A model generated the notes under the pieces. That model had not been told where the DNA came from. It ran no database searches and was given only the letters and a program-made list of their open reading frames with translations. Shown in pieces: positions 24,536-35,701 of a stretch of DNA of 64,000 nucleotides. Position 1 is the stretch's first letter. Every line of letters begins with the position of its first letter. The translations under genes were made by a program, and so were the position numbers. Origin of the DNA: Epiperipatus broadwayi (taxonomy: Eukaryota > Onychophora > Udeonychophora > Euonychophora > Peripatidae); NCBI GenBank assembly GCA_028023455.1, contig JAQFVV010012573.1:1918815-1982814 (forward strand). The letters run 5' to 3'.

Positions 24536-24922
24536 TCAAAATAAAAGTCATAGATCATTTCATAGATCACATGACCCTATCTCTTAAGCTTGTAAGTTAT
24601 AAACAGTGAGGATTGCCAATTCCTCTACAAGCTTTATGATAAATGCTTAGCCAGAGCCAGCATTTAAAATATCTCTGTCAGGAACCCCTCCCCAAACCCC
24701 TGACCATGGTTTCGTGCTTTGGCACTCCTCAGTGCTTAGCTTTGGGTTGGTATTTTTAGATCTAGTGTCTGAACCTACCCTGACACCTCTCTGAGGAGTG
24801 CCAAAGCACGAAACCATGGTCAGGGGTTTGGGGAGGGGTTCCTGACAGAGATATTTTAAGTTCTGGCTCTGGCTAAGCATTTATCATAAAGCTTGTAGAG
24901 GAATTGGCAATCCTCACTGTTT
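24536..24922. mobile_element. 387-bp non-autonomous insertion containing a 132-bp palindrome
   Basis: The segment is flanked by AATAATAGATAT at 24524-24535 and 24923-24934, a perfect 12-bp duplication. The opposite arm of the enclosing foldback reads through the same point without it, which confirms an insertion. Inside, 24601-24732 and 24791-24922 are near-identical reverse complements (about three mismatches) around a 58-base spacer. The arms are notably GC-richer (AACCCCTCCCCAAACCCCTG). The 77-codon frame across it is a product of the palindrome. A 12-bp duplication points toward a retrotransposed rather than a cut-and-paste origin. Confidence 0.75.
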
Positions 24923-25062
24923 AATAATAGATATATGTATGAAATATGGTTGTATTGATAAAATGTTTAAATTTTGTAGATCTAATGAAGATTGCTAAGA
25001 ACAGTTGAAACTGTAAAGAATAAATAAATATATTTTGCTTTAAAATATAAGAAGAATGAAAT

Positions 25063-26102
25063 GTTGTTATTATATATAAAAAAATAAAGAAGGAAAGAGG
25101 AAGGAAAAGTATTGAAAATTAATAACTTTCTGGCTTTAGTAAACCAGCAATCCCTTTCACAAAAATCATATTACAAGAAACAACATGCACATTGTTTTCT
25201 TTTCTGATGGGTTGTTATGTGGTACTTAGATATCCAGTCAATAAAATATACAATACTATAGGAACAAAATTATAAAACCCAATTATTGAGCCAATAATGT
25301 TTAAATATACGCACACATTCTCTTTGTTACATGCATTCACATAGTCATTCCCCCTCTCTCATATACATATGCAAATTCTGATGACAGAAAAGAACTTTGC
25401 TATTAATTATGATCTTTTTCAGAAACCTATCCAGTTAATTTTTTAATTTCTTTTAATACGTTGTTGTTATTATGATCGGTTATTGATTTGTGCCCTCTTT
25501 TATGATAAACAAATTGGATAGTCTTATCACCAATGTGCATGAGCTGGTATGATGAGATTAGTAACTATTACCTCTGATCTTAAAAAGACAAAATTATTTT
25601 CTTTAACTGCATAAAAGTTCATTAGTTAATGCTTGATATTATTTGGAAGGCAGATAGTTAGATGTTTACATACTTATAGATATGAACATTGAAAGTATTT
25701 TAATAAGATATTCCTTTTTTATATATTCCGAGTTCTTTTATAATTACATTTTATTTTGTTGGGTGCATAATTATATCATAGTTAAACTTAAAATCTAAAA
25801 TATATGAAACAGTTTATTTACTAATATCAATATTTGTATAACAAACAGCAAATGAATCATAAACAAAAAACAAATGGCTAGTTGCTCATATCTATACAAA
25901 AATAATGACAATTATCTCAAAACTATATAAGTATTTTAATCCCATAACTGAGAAGTCTTTTAGATGCCCCTGGAAATATAATTTCAGTAATATTCAATAT
26001 TCATGTGTGGTGACACATAATGATTAATGCAAAAAGATATGTGTGATTCTATTCATGAGTTAAAAAACCCCAAAACTTATTGTGTGTATATATATACACA
26101 CA
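25063..26102. other. AT-rich intergenic DNA
   Basis: No gene or recognised repeat was found. Confidence 0.5.
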
Positions 26103-26581
26103 CATCTAGTGATCATTTAAATGCAAGTTAAAAGCAAGTTATGAAATTTATAACTTGTTTGATTAATTATTATAAGTATACCTTTGATGGCTTTTGTGAT
26201 GCTGTATTGCAGAGGCTATTACTACATGGTGAAATTGAGCTGAATTCAGACCATATAGCCATCTGGTTTGAAAAGCTGGATTTGAAGATATTTACATGTC
26301 CAGAAAAGTTCAGACTTTCCAATTGATAGAAACATGTTTTATGAGTGCTGATTAGTAGTTTAGATCTAGTTTCTAGAGACGAGAACTCCACTGAGGTGAG
26401 CCATAAGCTCAAAACCAATTGGTCTGGAGGTATGGTCAATGATAGAGATTTTGAATTCTTTCTCTTTTGGAACTTATAGAATCAAAGCTTGTTTAGACCT
26501 ATTGGTAAGCTCCATCTAGTGATCATTTAAATGCAAGCTTAAAAGCAATTTATGAAATTTATAACTTGTTTTATTAATTAT

Positions 26582-26582
<1 letters not shown>
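26103..26582. repeat. ~340-bp segment between two ~70-bp direct repeats
   Basis: CATCTAGTGATCATTTAAAT opens a roughly 70-base repeat at 26103-26172 that recurs at 26512-26582 with a few differences. The enclosed sequence is more complex and has open frames on both strands (26141-26326 plus, 26439-26170 minus), neither recognised. It could be a composite element, or an unequal duplication near the start of the Penelope-like element. Confidence 0.6.
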
Positions 26583-26612
<30 letters not shown>

Positions 26613-26659
26613 TAAATATTTTCATGGATTTATTATGATATAAATAATGAAAATTAAAA

Positions 26660-26851
26660 GATTATATCCATGAAAATAACCAGAATTAACTTTCCCTTTG
26701 ATATTGATAAAAACCATCACTTACTAATTTCTGTAGTAGCCTATAATAGCTCTTTGAACCATTTTGTTTTATAATTAAACCCAAGACAAAAGTTATATAT
26801 TAGTAATTAATAATTTCCTAGAAATATCAAAGGTAAAGTTATCTCTGGTTG
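26660..26851. repeat. short inverted repeat upstream of the Penelope-like element
   Basis: ATAACCAGAATTAACTTTCC near 26675 pairs with the reverse complement of AAAGGTAAAGTTATCTCTGG near 26829. Terminal repeats of varied layout are known around Penelope-like elements, but a link here is inference. Confidence 0.4.
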
Positions 26852-26904
26852 TTTGGGTGAATATAATCTCTTAATTTTCATTAACTATATATATATATAT
26901 TACT

Positions 26905-29086
26905 TTAGATTCATTAAAGATTCAGAATTTAAAACTTTGAAACAAAAAAAGAAATTTGCTTTATTAATAAGTAGCAAAGAAAAACAATTTACTAATAATA
27001 CTGTGAGTGATTCACATGTAAAAAATTTATCCAATCATCAACTTTCTTCTGATGATATTTCTCTATTGGAGAATGGTTTTAATTATGCACTGGCTTCTAA
27101 ACATGTTCCAGTTGAAAATATTATTTGCAATATTGAATCTTCCTTAAAAAATATAGACTTACAGACAGCTGATCTTATTAGATTTGAAGTTTGTGATGTC
27201 TTAAAAAATATGAAACCACCAAAAAATAATTTATCTAAAGGAGAATTTATTGCACTTCAAAATTTAAAAAAAGATGATTCTATTGTGGTCATTCCAGCAG
27301 ATAAAGGAAATTCGACAGTTGTACTTAATCGGTTAGATTATAATAATAAAATTGTAGATTTATTAAATGATGGAACTTATAAAAAAGATTATTAGAGATC
27401 CTCTGACATATTTAGAAAAAAAAATGTCTAATCAAACGTTCTAGTATAGATGAAGATATGAAAATTAAAATTTCTCCAAGAGAAGATTCTTCATTATATC
27501 CTAAATTTTATGGTTTGCCTAAAATTCATAAACCTGAGATACCATTATGAACTATTGTGTGTGCTATAGGTTCTCCCACACATGCTTTGGCTCGATATTT
27601 AGCCCAATATTTACAACCTTTGACAGACAGAATTTCATCAAGAATTAAAAATTCAAGTCATTTTATTTCTATAATTAAAAACTTAAAACTAACTGAAACT
27701 GATTTATTAGTTAGTTTTGATGTTTCTTCTATGTTTACTAATATTCTTGTTGAAGAAGCATTAAGTATAATAGCACAATACAATAATTTACCTGATTTTA
27801 TTATTCCATTAGCAAAACATTGCCTTGAAAATACATTTTTTGTTTATAATTCTCAAAAGTTTAAACAAGTAAAGGACTTTCTGTAAGATCTTCACTATCA
27901 CCTGTAATTTCTGATCTTTACATGGATAATTTTGAAAGTTGAATATTAGGTGCAACTGCTAAAAAACCTTCTATCTGGATTAGATATGTGGATGATACTT
28001 TTGTCATATGGCCTCATGGCATTGATGCCTTAAATTCTTTTCTTGTTTTTATAAATAATTGGCATCCAAATATTAAATTTACTATAGAAGTGGAAAATAA
28101 CATATCACTTTCTTTTCTGGATGTTTTAATTGCAAGAAAATATGATGAAACATTATCAATATCAGTTTACAGAAAATCCACCCATACAAACAGATATCTT
28201 GATTTTAATTCTCATCACCCTGCACAATTTTTTTCTGTAGCAAAAAACCTTTTGAGTAGAGCTTATAATTTATCTGATAAAGAACATCTTACTCAAGAAA
28301 TAGTACTTACATAAAATATTCTAATTTCTAATAATTATAGTAAAAACATCATACATAAGGCTTTACATAACATTAATACTAAACAGGAAAAAAAAGAGGA
28401 TAGAATTGACAATTCCTCTTTTAATTTTACCTTACATTAAAGGGGTTACTGATAAAATCAGTAGAAGACTTTCTTGTTTTAATATAAAGACTACTTTTTC
28501 TACTGGAAAAAAAATAGGTGATTTTTTATATAAGCCTAAAGACAGAATATTTTTGAAACATCAAGGAGTTTATGAAATTCCATGTTTGCAGTGCTCAAGA
28601 AGCTATGTGAGTCATTCTAATAGACAAATAAATGTCAGAATTAAGGAACATAGAAATGCTTTTAATCAAAAAATTAACACATCAGTTTTTATTTCTCATT
28701 TTTTAGAAATTGGTCACAAACCTGATTTTGACAATACAAAAATACTTGCAAATTTGGAACGATATGATTTAAGAACCATGAGAGAGTCAATTGAAATATT
28801 AAAGAGACCTACTGGTTTAAATAGAGCTGATGAAGCACAATGTATTACAGCTATGTGGAAACCTCTCATTTTACCTAATATTAACTTGAAATTAACAGGT
28901 GGAAAATCTGAGGGAAATAAACATGTTGATAAGCCTCATATTGTGAAAGCTGAACTACTTCAAGTTGAATCACACTTCTCATCTTGCACTGAATCACACT
29001 TCTCATCTTGCACTGAGTCACATTATTTATTGAGATCTAATGAGATTGTTCTTTCAAAAGTTAATCTTGATAATGGTGGTTGCTAG
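26905..29086 (+). pseudogene. Penelope-like element ORF (RT plus C-terminal GIY-YIG), broken
   Basis: Penelope-like elements encode one protein with an RT followed by a GIY-YIG nuclease. Block 26853-27395 has IVVIPADKGNSTVVLN, the N-terminal DKG region. The next block has PKFYGLPKIHK, then a TGA (27548-27550) inside the PLRPIV block, then GSPTHALARYL and LVSFDVSSMFTN (motif A). Frame shifts near 27885, where GLSVRSSLSP continues. Motif C is YVDDTF (27985 onward), then LSFLDVLIAR. Block 28406-29086 has LPYIKGV and the nuclease: GVYEIPCLQC, then YVS where YIG is usual, and VRIKEH. At least three frameshifts and three stops are seen. A 24-base tandem duplication lies near 28967-29015. The 5' end is probably truncated at (TA)n. 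Confidence 0.85.
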
Positions 29087-29165
29087 TCCATCGAAATATC
29101 AGATTGAAATGCAAAATTATACACGGTTCGTACCCAAAAACATTGTATTATATATATATATATAT
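29087..29165 (+). other. 3' tail of the Penelope-like element then (TA)n
   Basis: A short untranslated tail follows the stop and leads into (TA)n at about 29150-29165, where SINE-like copy F begins. Confidence 0.4.
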
Positions 29166-29548
29166 AAAGGGATTTGAACACAGATTTTCAAGCTCCCTAT
29201 AGCTATTCACTCTATCTTAAATAATTGATAGACATGATCACATACATCTGAAAAAAATAAATGATTTTCAGTATACATATTTCATGCTGAACCAGCAATC
29301 ATCAGTTTGTCCAGATCATCATCTTCCACACACACTTATATATAATCAGTGCTCAGTTTATATTAAGATAGTAAATCTTCAAACTTAAGAACAGGGTTCG
29401 CTCTTCTCCATCCTCCAACTCTTCACTATCTTTATTATTGAAAATCTGATGATGGAATGCTCAAAGCCCTTGTTGATGCCTATAAAATGTTGTCATATCC
29501 CCATTGGCTTTAAGTCAATCTGACCTCTCGTATATAGGAGGTTAATAT
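29166..29548 (+). repeat. SINE-like family 1, copy F (left part)
   Basis: It begins AAGGGATTTGAACACAG and matches copy B through the CCAGCA and CCTCCAACTCTTCA blocks. It breaks off after TATATAGGAGGTTAATAT at 29531-29548. The same 18 bases restart at 31783, where the rest of the repeat continues, so copy F is split by an insertion. Confidence 0.8.
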
Positions 29549-29749
29549 CTTTCAAAAGTAACTTTTATTAGTAAAAGGATTACAAAAATTTTGGGTACAC
29601 TTACCCATTGAGAATTACAAAGTGTTCAATGTGACAAACAAGGTAAAACAATTATTGATTAAATAAAGTAAATATGCTTGATAACAATTATGTCCATTAA
29701 AGAGTTGCTATAATGTTGATATTAATGTGTATCTGAACATGAGTATCTA

Positions 29750-30330
29750 TACATGGATCTACATGGCCCAGCTACTGAGAAGCCATCCATCACCCAATGA
29801 TCCCACCCCTGGGGTCCTGAAGTGAAGACCCAAATGCTTTAGCTGAATAGGTGGACAAGTCCAGCATTGTGCAAACTACCACAATAGGCAGCGAAGTCCA
29901 AAGCTCAAGTCCATTGAATAATAAATTCTCAACCTGCAGCTGAGCCATGTCAAGATCATTCCAGATGCCTCTGTCTCCCAATCAACAGTCCAAATGTGCA
30001 GGGACCACATTCGGTCTATCTGCACAGAATTGGAAAGCCAATTAAAAAAAAATAACACATAGCGAGCACAGATCTGCACTGCCTAAAACCAACCTATCAA
30101 GGGGGCACAGCAGCCAACCCAAGCAGGAATGGTGCTGAGACTTTGACCAGGTACCCTCTCAGCAGGTTTTCCAGGTAGTGGCAATAATTGTCAACAGCCT
30201 GCATCAAAGAACCAGCCTCCTAATGACTGCCACCACCCCCGAGGAAGAAAGGAGGAGTGCAGACCCATGCCCGGAAAATTATTGCAGCAAAGCCTCCATC
30301 AGAGTTACAAAATTTGGAGGTGGCTCAAAT
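29750..30330. other. GC-rich core of the 2.2-kb insertion, unrecognised
   Basis: This part has about even base composition in a window dominated by A and T. Open frames exist on both strands (30178-30492 plus, 104 codons; 29981-29790 and 30079-29876 minus), none with a recognised domain. It may be non-coding RNA sequence. Confidence 0.4.
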
Positions 30331-31666
30331 CAGACCAACCACCTTACAAACTCTCTAATTTTAAAGTTAACCAAAGAAAAAAAAATGATTAGCTCAAATC
30401 AACACTGCCATAATAAACAAGCCATCAGGGGGTTGAAACAGCCTCCAAAGTCTGCTTCATTGTTAACTCTTGATACATGTCATATATTATAAATACTAGT
30501 TCAACTCATCTGACTGCAAGGTTCTCCAGAGATTATGATATAGCTTATATATTTCCATTTGGTTATTCCAATTATGAACAGAGTGATTAGCATTGTAGGA
30601 TTCTTGCTTATTGTTTGGTTGTACAGTAGAGATGAATGGCAACCAACCTGTTATTGTAACTACTTTCTGAAACCATGGTGTGGACTTGATTGTAGTAGGA
30701 TTCCAACTGGGACTCTTGTATTGATCCTATTTGAATTATGCTTATCTTAATTGAAATCTAGGTCTTGATTAGTAATCAAGGTTTCAATTGTGTAGTGTAA
30801 AAGTTTGTAATCTTTGGATTATTCCTAATCATTGTTGGATTAAAGGAGTTGAGTGAATTGCAGCTTCCATATCTTTGTTTGGGTCTATACCATCATTTGA
30901 ACTTGGTTTTTATCTTTAAATCATTGTTTTTTGGCTCAGGAAACACTTCGTTCTAATTTTGTGTCAATTTGAAAGTTTTCTATTCTTTTTGTGGTGCCCC
31001 AATCGCATTGGAAGTGGCCCAGTAACTTTGATCTAATCATCAGAAAAAATTAATTCTTGTGCAGGGAGGTGGCTTAAAACATGATCTATAATGTTTGATT
31101 CTAAAATTGAGATCGAATTCATATTTAAAATAATTTTCCCCTCCTGCACTGTTTTACCGCATTCAGCCACGATGATATCGTAACTTTTTTCTTATGAACG
31201 AATTAACGCTGGGATTTCTTCTTTTTTTTTATTTCCATAGGTTTATGATTACTTTTGTGTCTAGTTTGTTTCTTGGTCTATTTCCTGTTTTTCCTGATTT
31301 GTTTGCAGCTGTAGAATCTTGCTATATCTGATGCTATTGTGAAATTCTTATCTTTATTGCTTTTTCTTTTTTTTTTCCAAAGTTTTCAATAAAATTTGAC
31401 CCGCCAACTATATCTCAATTAATCCTATCATTAAGCTTAGGATTTCTAGTAACTTTTTTTTTTATTTATTTGGTTTCGTTTTAAAATCTTTTTCCTTAGT
31501 TTTATTCTTGCTCAAATGATTCTAAGATTTCCTTGTACTGGCTTTTGCCTTTTTTAATGGCAGCCATTTGCATAGAACGATACGATTGATAATTTCAAAT
31601 ACTTTAGAGTGAAAACTGATTTAAAATTTCTTGTAAAGGTGATGAAATGATAAAACAAGTACTCAC

Positions 31667-31782
31667 CTACATCTTGGCAAACTTTTTCCCCCATAAACTC
31701 AAACTTGAAAGCATAATGAGTCTCATTCTTCTGGTGCCAGTGAACAGTCAACTGCTCCAGCTGGCAACAGGAAGTGGACTAC
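31667..31782 (-). CDS. exon-like segment at the 5' end of the 2.2-kb insertion
   Basis: On the minus strand a frame is open from the insertion edge for 38 codons (CCQLEQLTVHWHQKNETHY, then AFKFEFMGEKVCQDV). It meets TAG|GTGAGT, a perfect donor consensus (GT at 31666-31665). The composition (His, Trp, Phe, Cys) looks like real protein rather than chance AT-rich translation. Beyond the donor, the frame stays open another 27 codons before a stop. I cannot name the protein. If real, the insertion captured the end of a host gene with part of the following intron. Confidence 0.35.
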
Positions 31783-31870
31783 TATATAGGAGGTTAATAT
31801 GTTCATTAAATATACATAGTAGGATGGACAGAATTCAGGCTGAATCTGTAATATTTAAATAGAAGTATAT
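31783..31870 (+). repeat. SINE-like family 1, copy F (right part)
   Basis: It starts with the second copy of the 18-bp duplication and continues GTTCATTAAATATACATAG through GAATTCAGGCTGAATCTG to AATATTTAAAT, as in the tail of copy B. Confidence 0.75.
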
Positions 31871-31878
31871 TTATATAT

Positions 31879-32149
31879 ACTGAATCTTAGATGTGATTAA
31901 AGGGATTTGAATACAGACTTCAACTCCCTTCATCTAGCCACTCTATCTTAAATAATCAATACACATGACCACATGCATGTGAAAAAGATACCAGATGTGT
32001 GCTGATTATGCCCAAAATATGTATACTAGAGATCATTTATCTTTTTCAAAGTGTAGTCATGTGTATCGATTATTTAAGATAGAGTAGATAGTTGAAGAGA
32101 GCTTGAAAGTCTGTATTCAAATCCCCTTTAATTACATCTAAGATTCAGT
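31879..32149. repeat. SINE-like family 1, copy G (inverted dimer)
   Basis: The outer edges are ACTGAATCTTAGATGTGATT and its complement ending at 32149. Inner halves share GGGATTTGAATACAGACTT and the reversed AAGTCTGTATTCAAATCCCC. Each half is about 120 bases. Confidence 0.75.
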
Positions 32150-32164
32150 ATATTTTAATATATT

Positions 32165-32629
32165 TTTATTTAAATATTACAGATTCAATCTGACTTGCCA
32201 ATCTCTCTTCTGTATATTTAAATGAACATATTAAGGTCCTACATATGAGGGGTCAGATTGATTTAAAAGTCAACAAGGGTATGACAACAATATTGGCATC
32301 AACAGGGATTTTGACATTCCATCATTAGATTTTCAATAATATGGATGGCTGAAAAGTAGGAGGGTAAAGAAGAGTAAAGCCTGTCCATTAGAGTTTGAAG
32401 ATGTGCTTGCTATCTTAACATAATCTGAGCAGTGATTATATATGTGTGGGAGATAATGATCTGTTCCAATTGATAAGTGCTGGTTCAGCACAAAATATGT
32501 ATTTGAAAATCATTTATCTTTTTCATACTTATGTGGTTATGTGTATCAATTATTTAAGATAGAGTATATAACTGAAAGGAGTTTTAAAGTCTGTGTTCAA
32601 TCCTCTTTAATTACATCTAAGGTTCAGAA
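32165..32629 (-). repeat. SINE-like family 1, copy H (near full length, reversed)
   Basis: This is the reverse complement of the copy B layout, from the AATATTTAAAT-type tail at 32165 to CTGTGTTCAATCCTC near 32605. With F and G it builds a forward, dimer, reverse cluster, itself roughly palindromic once the 2.2-kb insertion is removed. Confidence 0.75.
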
Positions 32630-32969
32630 TATTTTAATATACTTTTATTTAAATATATATTATAACGGTCAATGTGATGATCGAACACAATATACATATA
32701 AGATTAAATGTTTATTCGAATGTTTATTTTCTTTTTATATTTATATTTGATAAGCTAAAAATAAATTATGAATTTCATATCTGAGAAACATTAAAGTTAT
32801 TAGTTAAAACTGCAGGAACCTTTTGAGTTTGATGGTATATAAAAGAGTACATAAAAATGCCAATGCAAAAAATATTAATAATGATTAGATTTTATATCTT
32901 AACAAGTTTCTTATTCTTATCTAAATACAAGTCTTTCTATTGACAAAGATTAAATATTATCTCCCTGTG
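32630..32969. other. AT-rich intergenic DNA
   Basis: No feature was recognised. Confidence 0.5.
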
Positions 32970-33900
32970 ATTAAGCCCACTAAACGGTTCATCTCGAAAA
33001 TTGCATCCTTATGCTCTAGGCTGTTCTGGAAAAAGAAAGCAGTAGCAATAAGCTATAGATAGATGCAACGACCCAGGGCCATTAATGGAATGGGTCTCCA
33101 TGACATTTCTACATTATGGTTCCAGAAGTCTTACAATTTTCTCCATAAATTAAAAATGAATCAACAGAATGAAGAAATTCCAGCACTCATCATTTCAACA
33201 GACCATCCTCTACCATCATGGAGAAGAAACTGGCTGGATTTTTAATTAAACAAGCTTATGAAATGCATAGCAAGCAATAAAGACATAATCCAAAACAAAT
33301 TAACATACTGGTAGGCCTTTAGTATAAAGAACACTGACTTAAAAGATGATCTCTCAAGTTTAGCCATCTCAAATAATAAATTAATAAGGAAATTCAAAAG
33401 ATAGACCTTAAAGTCTAAATATCTGGATTATTTAATCAAAATCAATGTAAATGCATTATCTACTAATGAATTTTTAGTTAATAAAAGAGGGTACTCAAAA
33501 AATTGACTCAACCTGCATGGTTTGCAAAAAAGAAGATGAACCATCAACCATTTCAGATTCAAATGTAATCAGCTAATGCAACTTAAAAATACACTAATGA
33601 GTCAGATAAAGGCAAATCAATCTAAATTATTTAATTTGAAAGAATGTATCAGAAAAGGATCATACCCAGAAATTAGACTTTCATTAATTCTTTATCATCT
33701 ATTGTAGATTACTAGATACAAGCTAGTATTTAATCATCAAAATTTTAATCCTATTAACTTCATGCAGAACAATCTGAAGAAAACAAGAACAAGAGATAGC
33801 CTGATAACCCCTGAGATTATTTTTACCATGACTTGGGACATGCTGGATTTATCCTCTCCATGGCCCAACCAATAGCAGGATGCTCCAAAAAAGAGAAAAC
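32970..33900 (+). pseudogene. LINE ORF2 fragment (RT thumb to C-terminal zinc ribbon)
   Basis: Plus translation gives KRFISKIASLCSRLFWKKK, then MQRPRAINGMGLHDI, the usual 'W.....I......GGLGL.D.' region after the RT palm in L1-type LINEs. Further on, near 33515, CMVCKKEDEPSTIS matches the C-X2-C part of the zinc ribbon. Several stops and shifts interrupt it. The catalytic palm is missing. It resembles the fragment at 63.4 kb (LCNKLIWKKK...HNGLSLH) and is probably the same family. Confidence 0.6.
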
Positions 33901-34849
33901 AGAAGCGTAATTGACTCAAATTTAGGAAAACCAAATCAAGGAATGAGAAAACACTTTGAACAAAATATGTACCAAATAAACTTTAATGTAATAATGTAAT
34001 CTTTAATAAATTATTTCGAAAACTACAAGCCTTTCTGTGTATATGCTTAGAATACTTTGAAACTGATAAAAAAACACTCTAAAAGTGGTAACTAGATTTT
34101 AACATTTGAAATGGAAAAAAAAATCTTGTCGGTAACTTTGAATGTGGAGCTAAAATTGACTGGAATTGAAAAATTTAAGTGAAAATAAAATGATATTATA
34201 AATTTGTAGGTGGAAAAATAAGGATCAAATAAGGTTCAATAGAGTTAGATTATATTTTAATTAACATAATGTATTTTAATATAATGTTTTTAAAATAATG
34301 AAGATGCTGAAGTAATCATGATTAATGAGATGCCATAAATTTATCAGCTATTACAAGATAAAAAGATTCTTTCAACCATAAGAAGTATTTCATAAACTTA
34401 AACTATATGTTACACATCATTTTAAAATAATAATAACAGACTTTAAAGATGACTGACATTGAAAATATAACAGAGATACTAATCTCAAAACGGTTATATA
34501 AATAACAGATATAAAAATATAGCAATTCATAAATTTTCTTCTAAACAAGAAAGCAAAAAAATTGTAAGCTACATGAAAATATTTAAAAAAAAATCAGATT
34601 CAAGATAACTGACATCAATGAAATCCCCTAGAATGAATCTACAGTAATTGGTTCCCTAAGTTTAAAAGTTTTCAGAAACTCATTCAATATATAATCCATT
34701 AATTTTACCATATATTAGAATACGTTTTTGTAAATAATCTGTTCTGGGCTTTAATGTAAAGTTACTAACCAATATAACATTTACAGAAGAAAAATATAAC
34801 ACAAATCAAAAATAAGCATTTATTTTTATAGTGCTATGTTTTATAAATT
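33901..34849. other. AT-rich intergenic DNA
   Basis: No gene was recognised. Confidence 0.5.
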
Positions 34850-35080
34850 GTAATACATTAAAGATCAGCCTTTCCAAGCTATTGTGCATGCGCTTTTTAC
34901 CAGTACTTAAGATTTGCCCATATATAAGCATTTGGGTTGGAAAGAATAAGTGGATTCATTTTATTCTTTCATAAATACTATATCTTGTGTTGGGAATGAA
35001 AGTATTCATTTATTATCAACACTCGTAAAAAGTGCATGCACAATAGCTTGAAATGCTGATCTTTAAATGTATTACAAATC
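34850..35080. repeat. hairpin with ~58-bp arms
   Basis: Left arm about 34850-34908 and right arm about 35022-35080 pair, with CAAGCTATTGTGCATGCGC against GTGCATGCACAATAGCTTG and AAAGATCAGC against GCTGATCTTT. The loop is about 110 bases. The arms are GC-richer than the flanks, so this may be a MITE. Confidence 0.7.
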
Positions 35081-35701
35081 AAAAATATAAAAGTAACAAT
35101 ATGCAAAATGAATTGCTAAAAAAAAACCTGTAATTGTGTAATATATAGTTCAATTTTAATTAAATCTAAAATCAAACCGTCACAAATCATTGATTTAGCA
35201 ATTCTTTATTAAAAATTACTGCATTTTCATTTGAATAACATTTTTTTCTTAATGCTAATTCTATTTTAGTACATCATAGTAGAAATTAAAATTAAATTTT
35301 TAAAATAATAAAAGAATCACATGATCTGATGGATTTAGCCACTGAATATTCCTAACATTTGCTTTCTCATTGGAAATTGTTTTTTTTTTTATGACAATAA
35401 ATAGAGGTTTAACTAAATTGAGTGAGTCTTTCTTATAGCAAGGGAATTTATTTATGGATAGTTTTTTTTACTTTTTATCTGGAAATTACCATTTTTTTTT
35501 ATGGATATATTAAATAAGCTTTTTAAACTCTGCTTTCCGTATTGAAGAATATTTCTCAAAATGAAACATTCCATAGGGATATAGAAAAGGATGATTCTAT
35601 ATTTCCAAATCTTTTTACAGCATTTTTATAAAAGGTAGTTTGTGGATTAAAAATAAATTGAGATTAATTAAATGATATAGTTTTGAAATGACGAGATTGT
35701 T
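35081..35701. other. AT-rich intergenic DNA
   Basis: No feature was recognised. Confidence 0.5.

Larger units (their letters stand above)
22097..25062. repeat. large foldback repeat, ~740-bp arms around a ~1.07-kb centre
   Basis: Left arm 22097-22836 is T-rich and right arm 23912-25062 is its A-rich complement (about 750 bases after subtracting an insertion). Shared landmarks are TTTATTTATTCTTTACAGTTTC at the outer end, AATACAACCATATT, TTATCAACTTAATTATTAA, and TTCTCTATTAA at the inner end. The centre has a 63-codon minus frame (22944-23135) that I do not recognise. No transposase motif is present. The right arm holds the nested insertion at 24536-24922; the left arm keeps the empty site. Confidence 0.8.
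29549..31782 (-). mobile_element. 2,234-bp insertion with 18-bp target-site duplication (unknown element)
   Basis: The duplication TATATAGGAGGTTAATAT is perfect at 29531-29548 and 31783-31800, and it joins the two parts of SINE-like copy F exactly. The insert is GC-richer than its flanks, particularly 29750-30330. Read on the minus strand, it begins with an exon-like frame ending in a consensus donor (GTGAGT) and ends about 15 bases after an AATAAA, which suggests a polyadenylated Pol II transcript. No A-tail, LTR, terminal inverted repeat or RT is seen. An 18-bp duplication fits target-primed reverse transcription by LINE machinery. It may be a retrocopied unspliced transcript or a large non-autonomous retroelement. 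Confidence 0.75.

Noticed and set aside
24647-24880. 77-codon minus frame
   Set aside because: It spans the palindromic insertion and owes its length to the arms; it has no recognised domain.
30178-30492. 104-codon frame as a host gene
   Set aside because: It lies inside the 2.2-kb insertion, on the strand opposite to its inferred transcript, and has no recognised domain.
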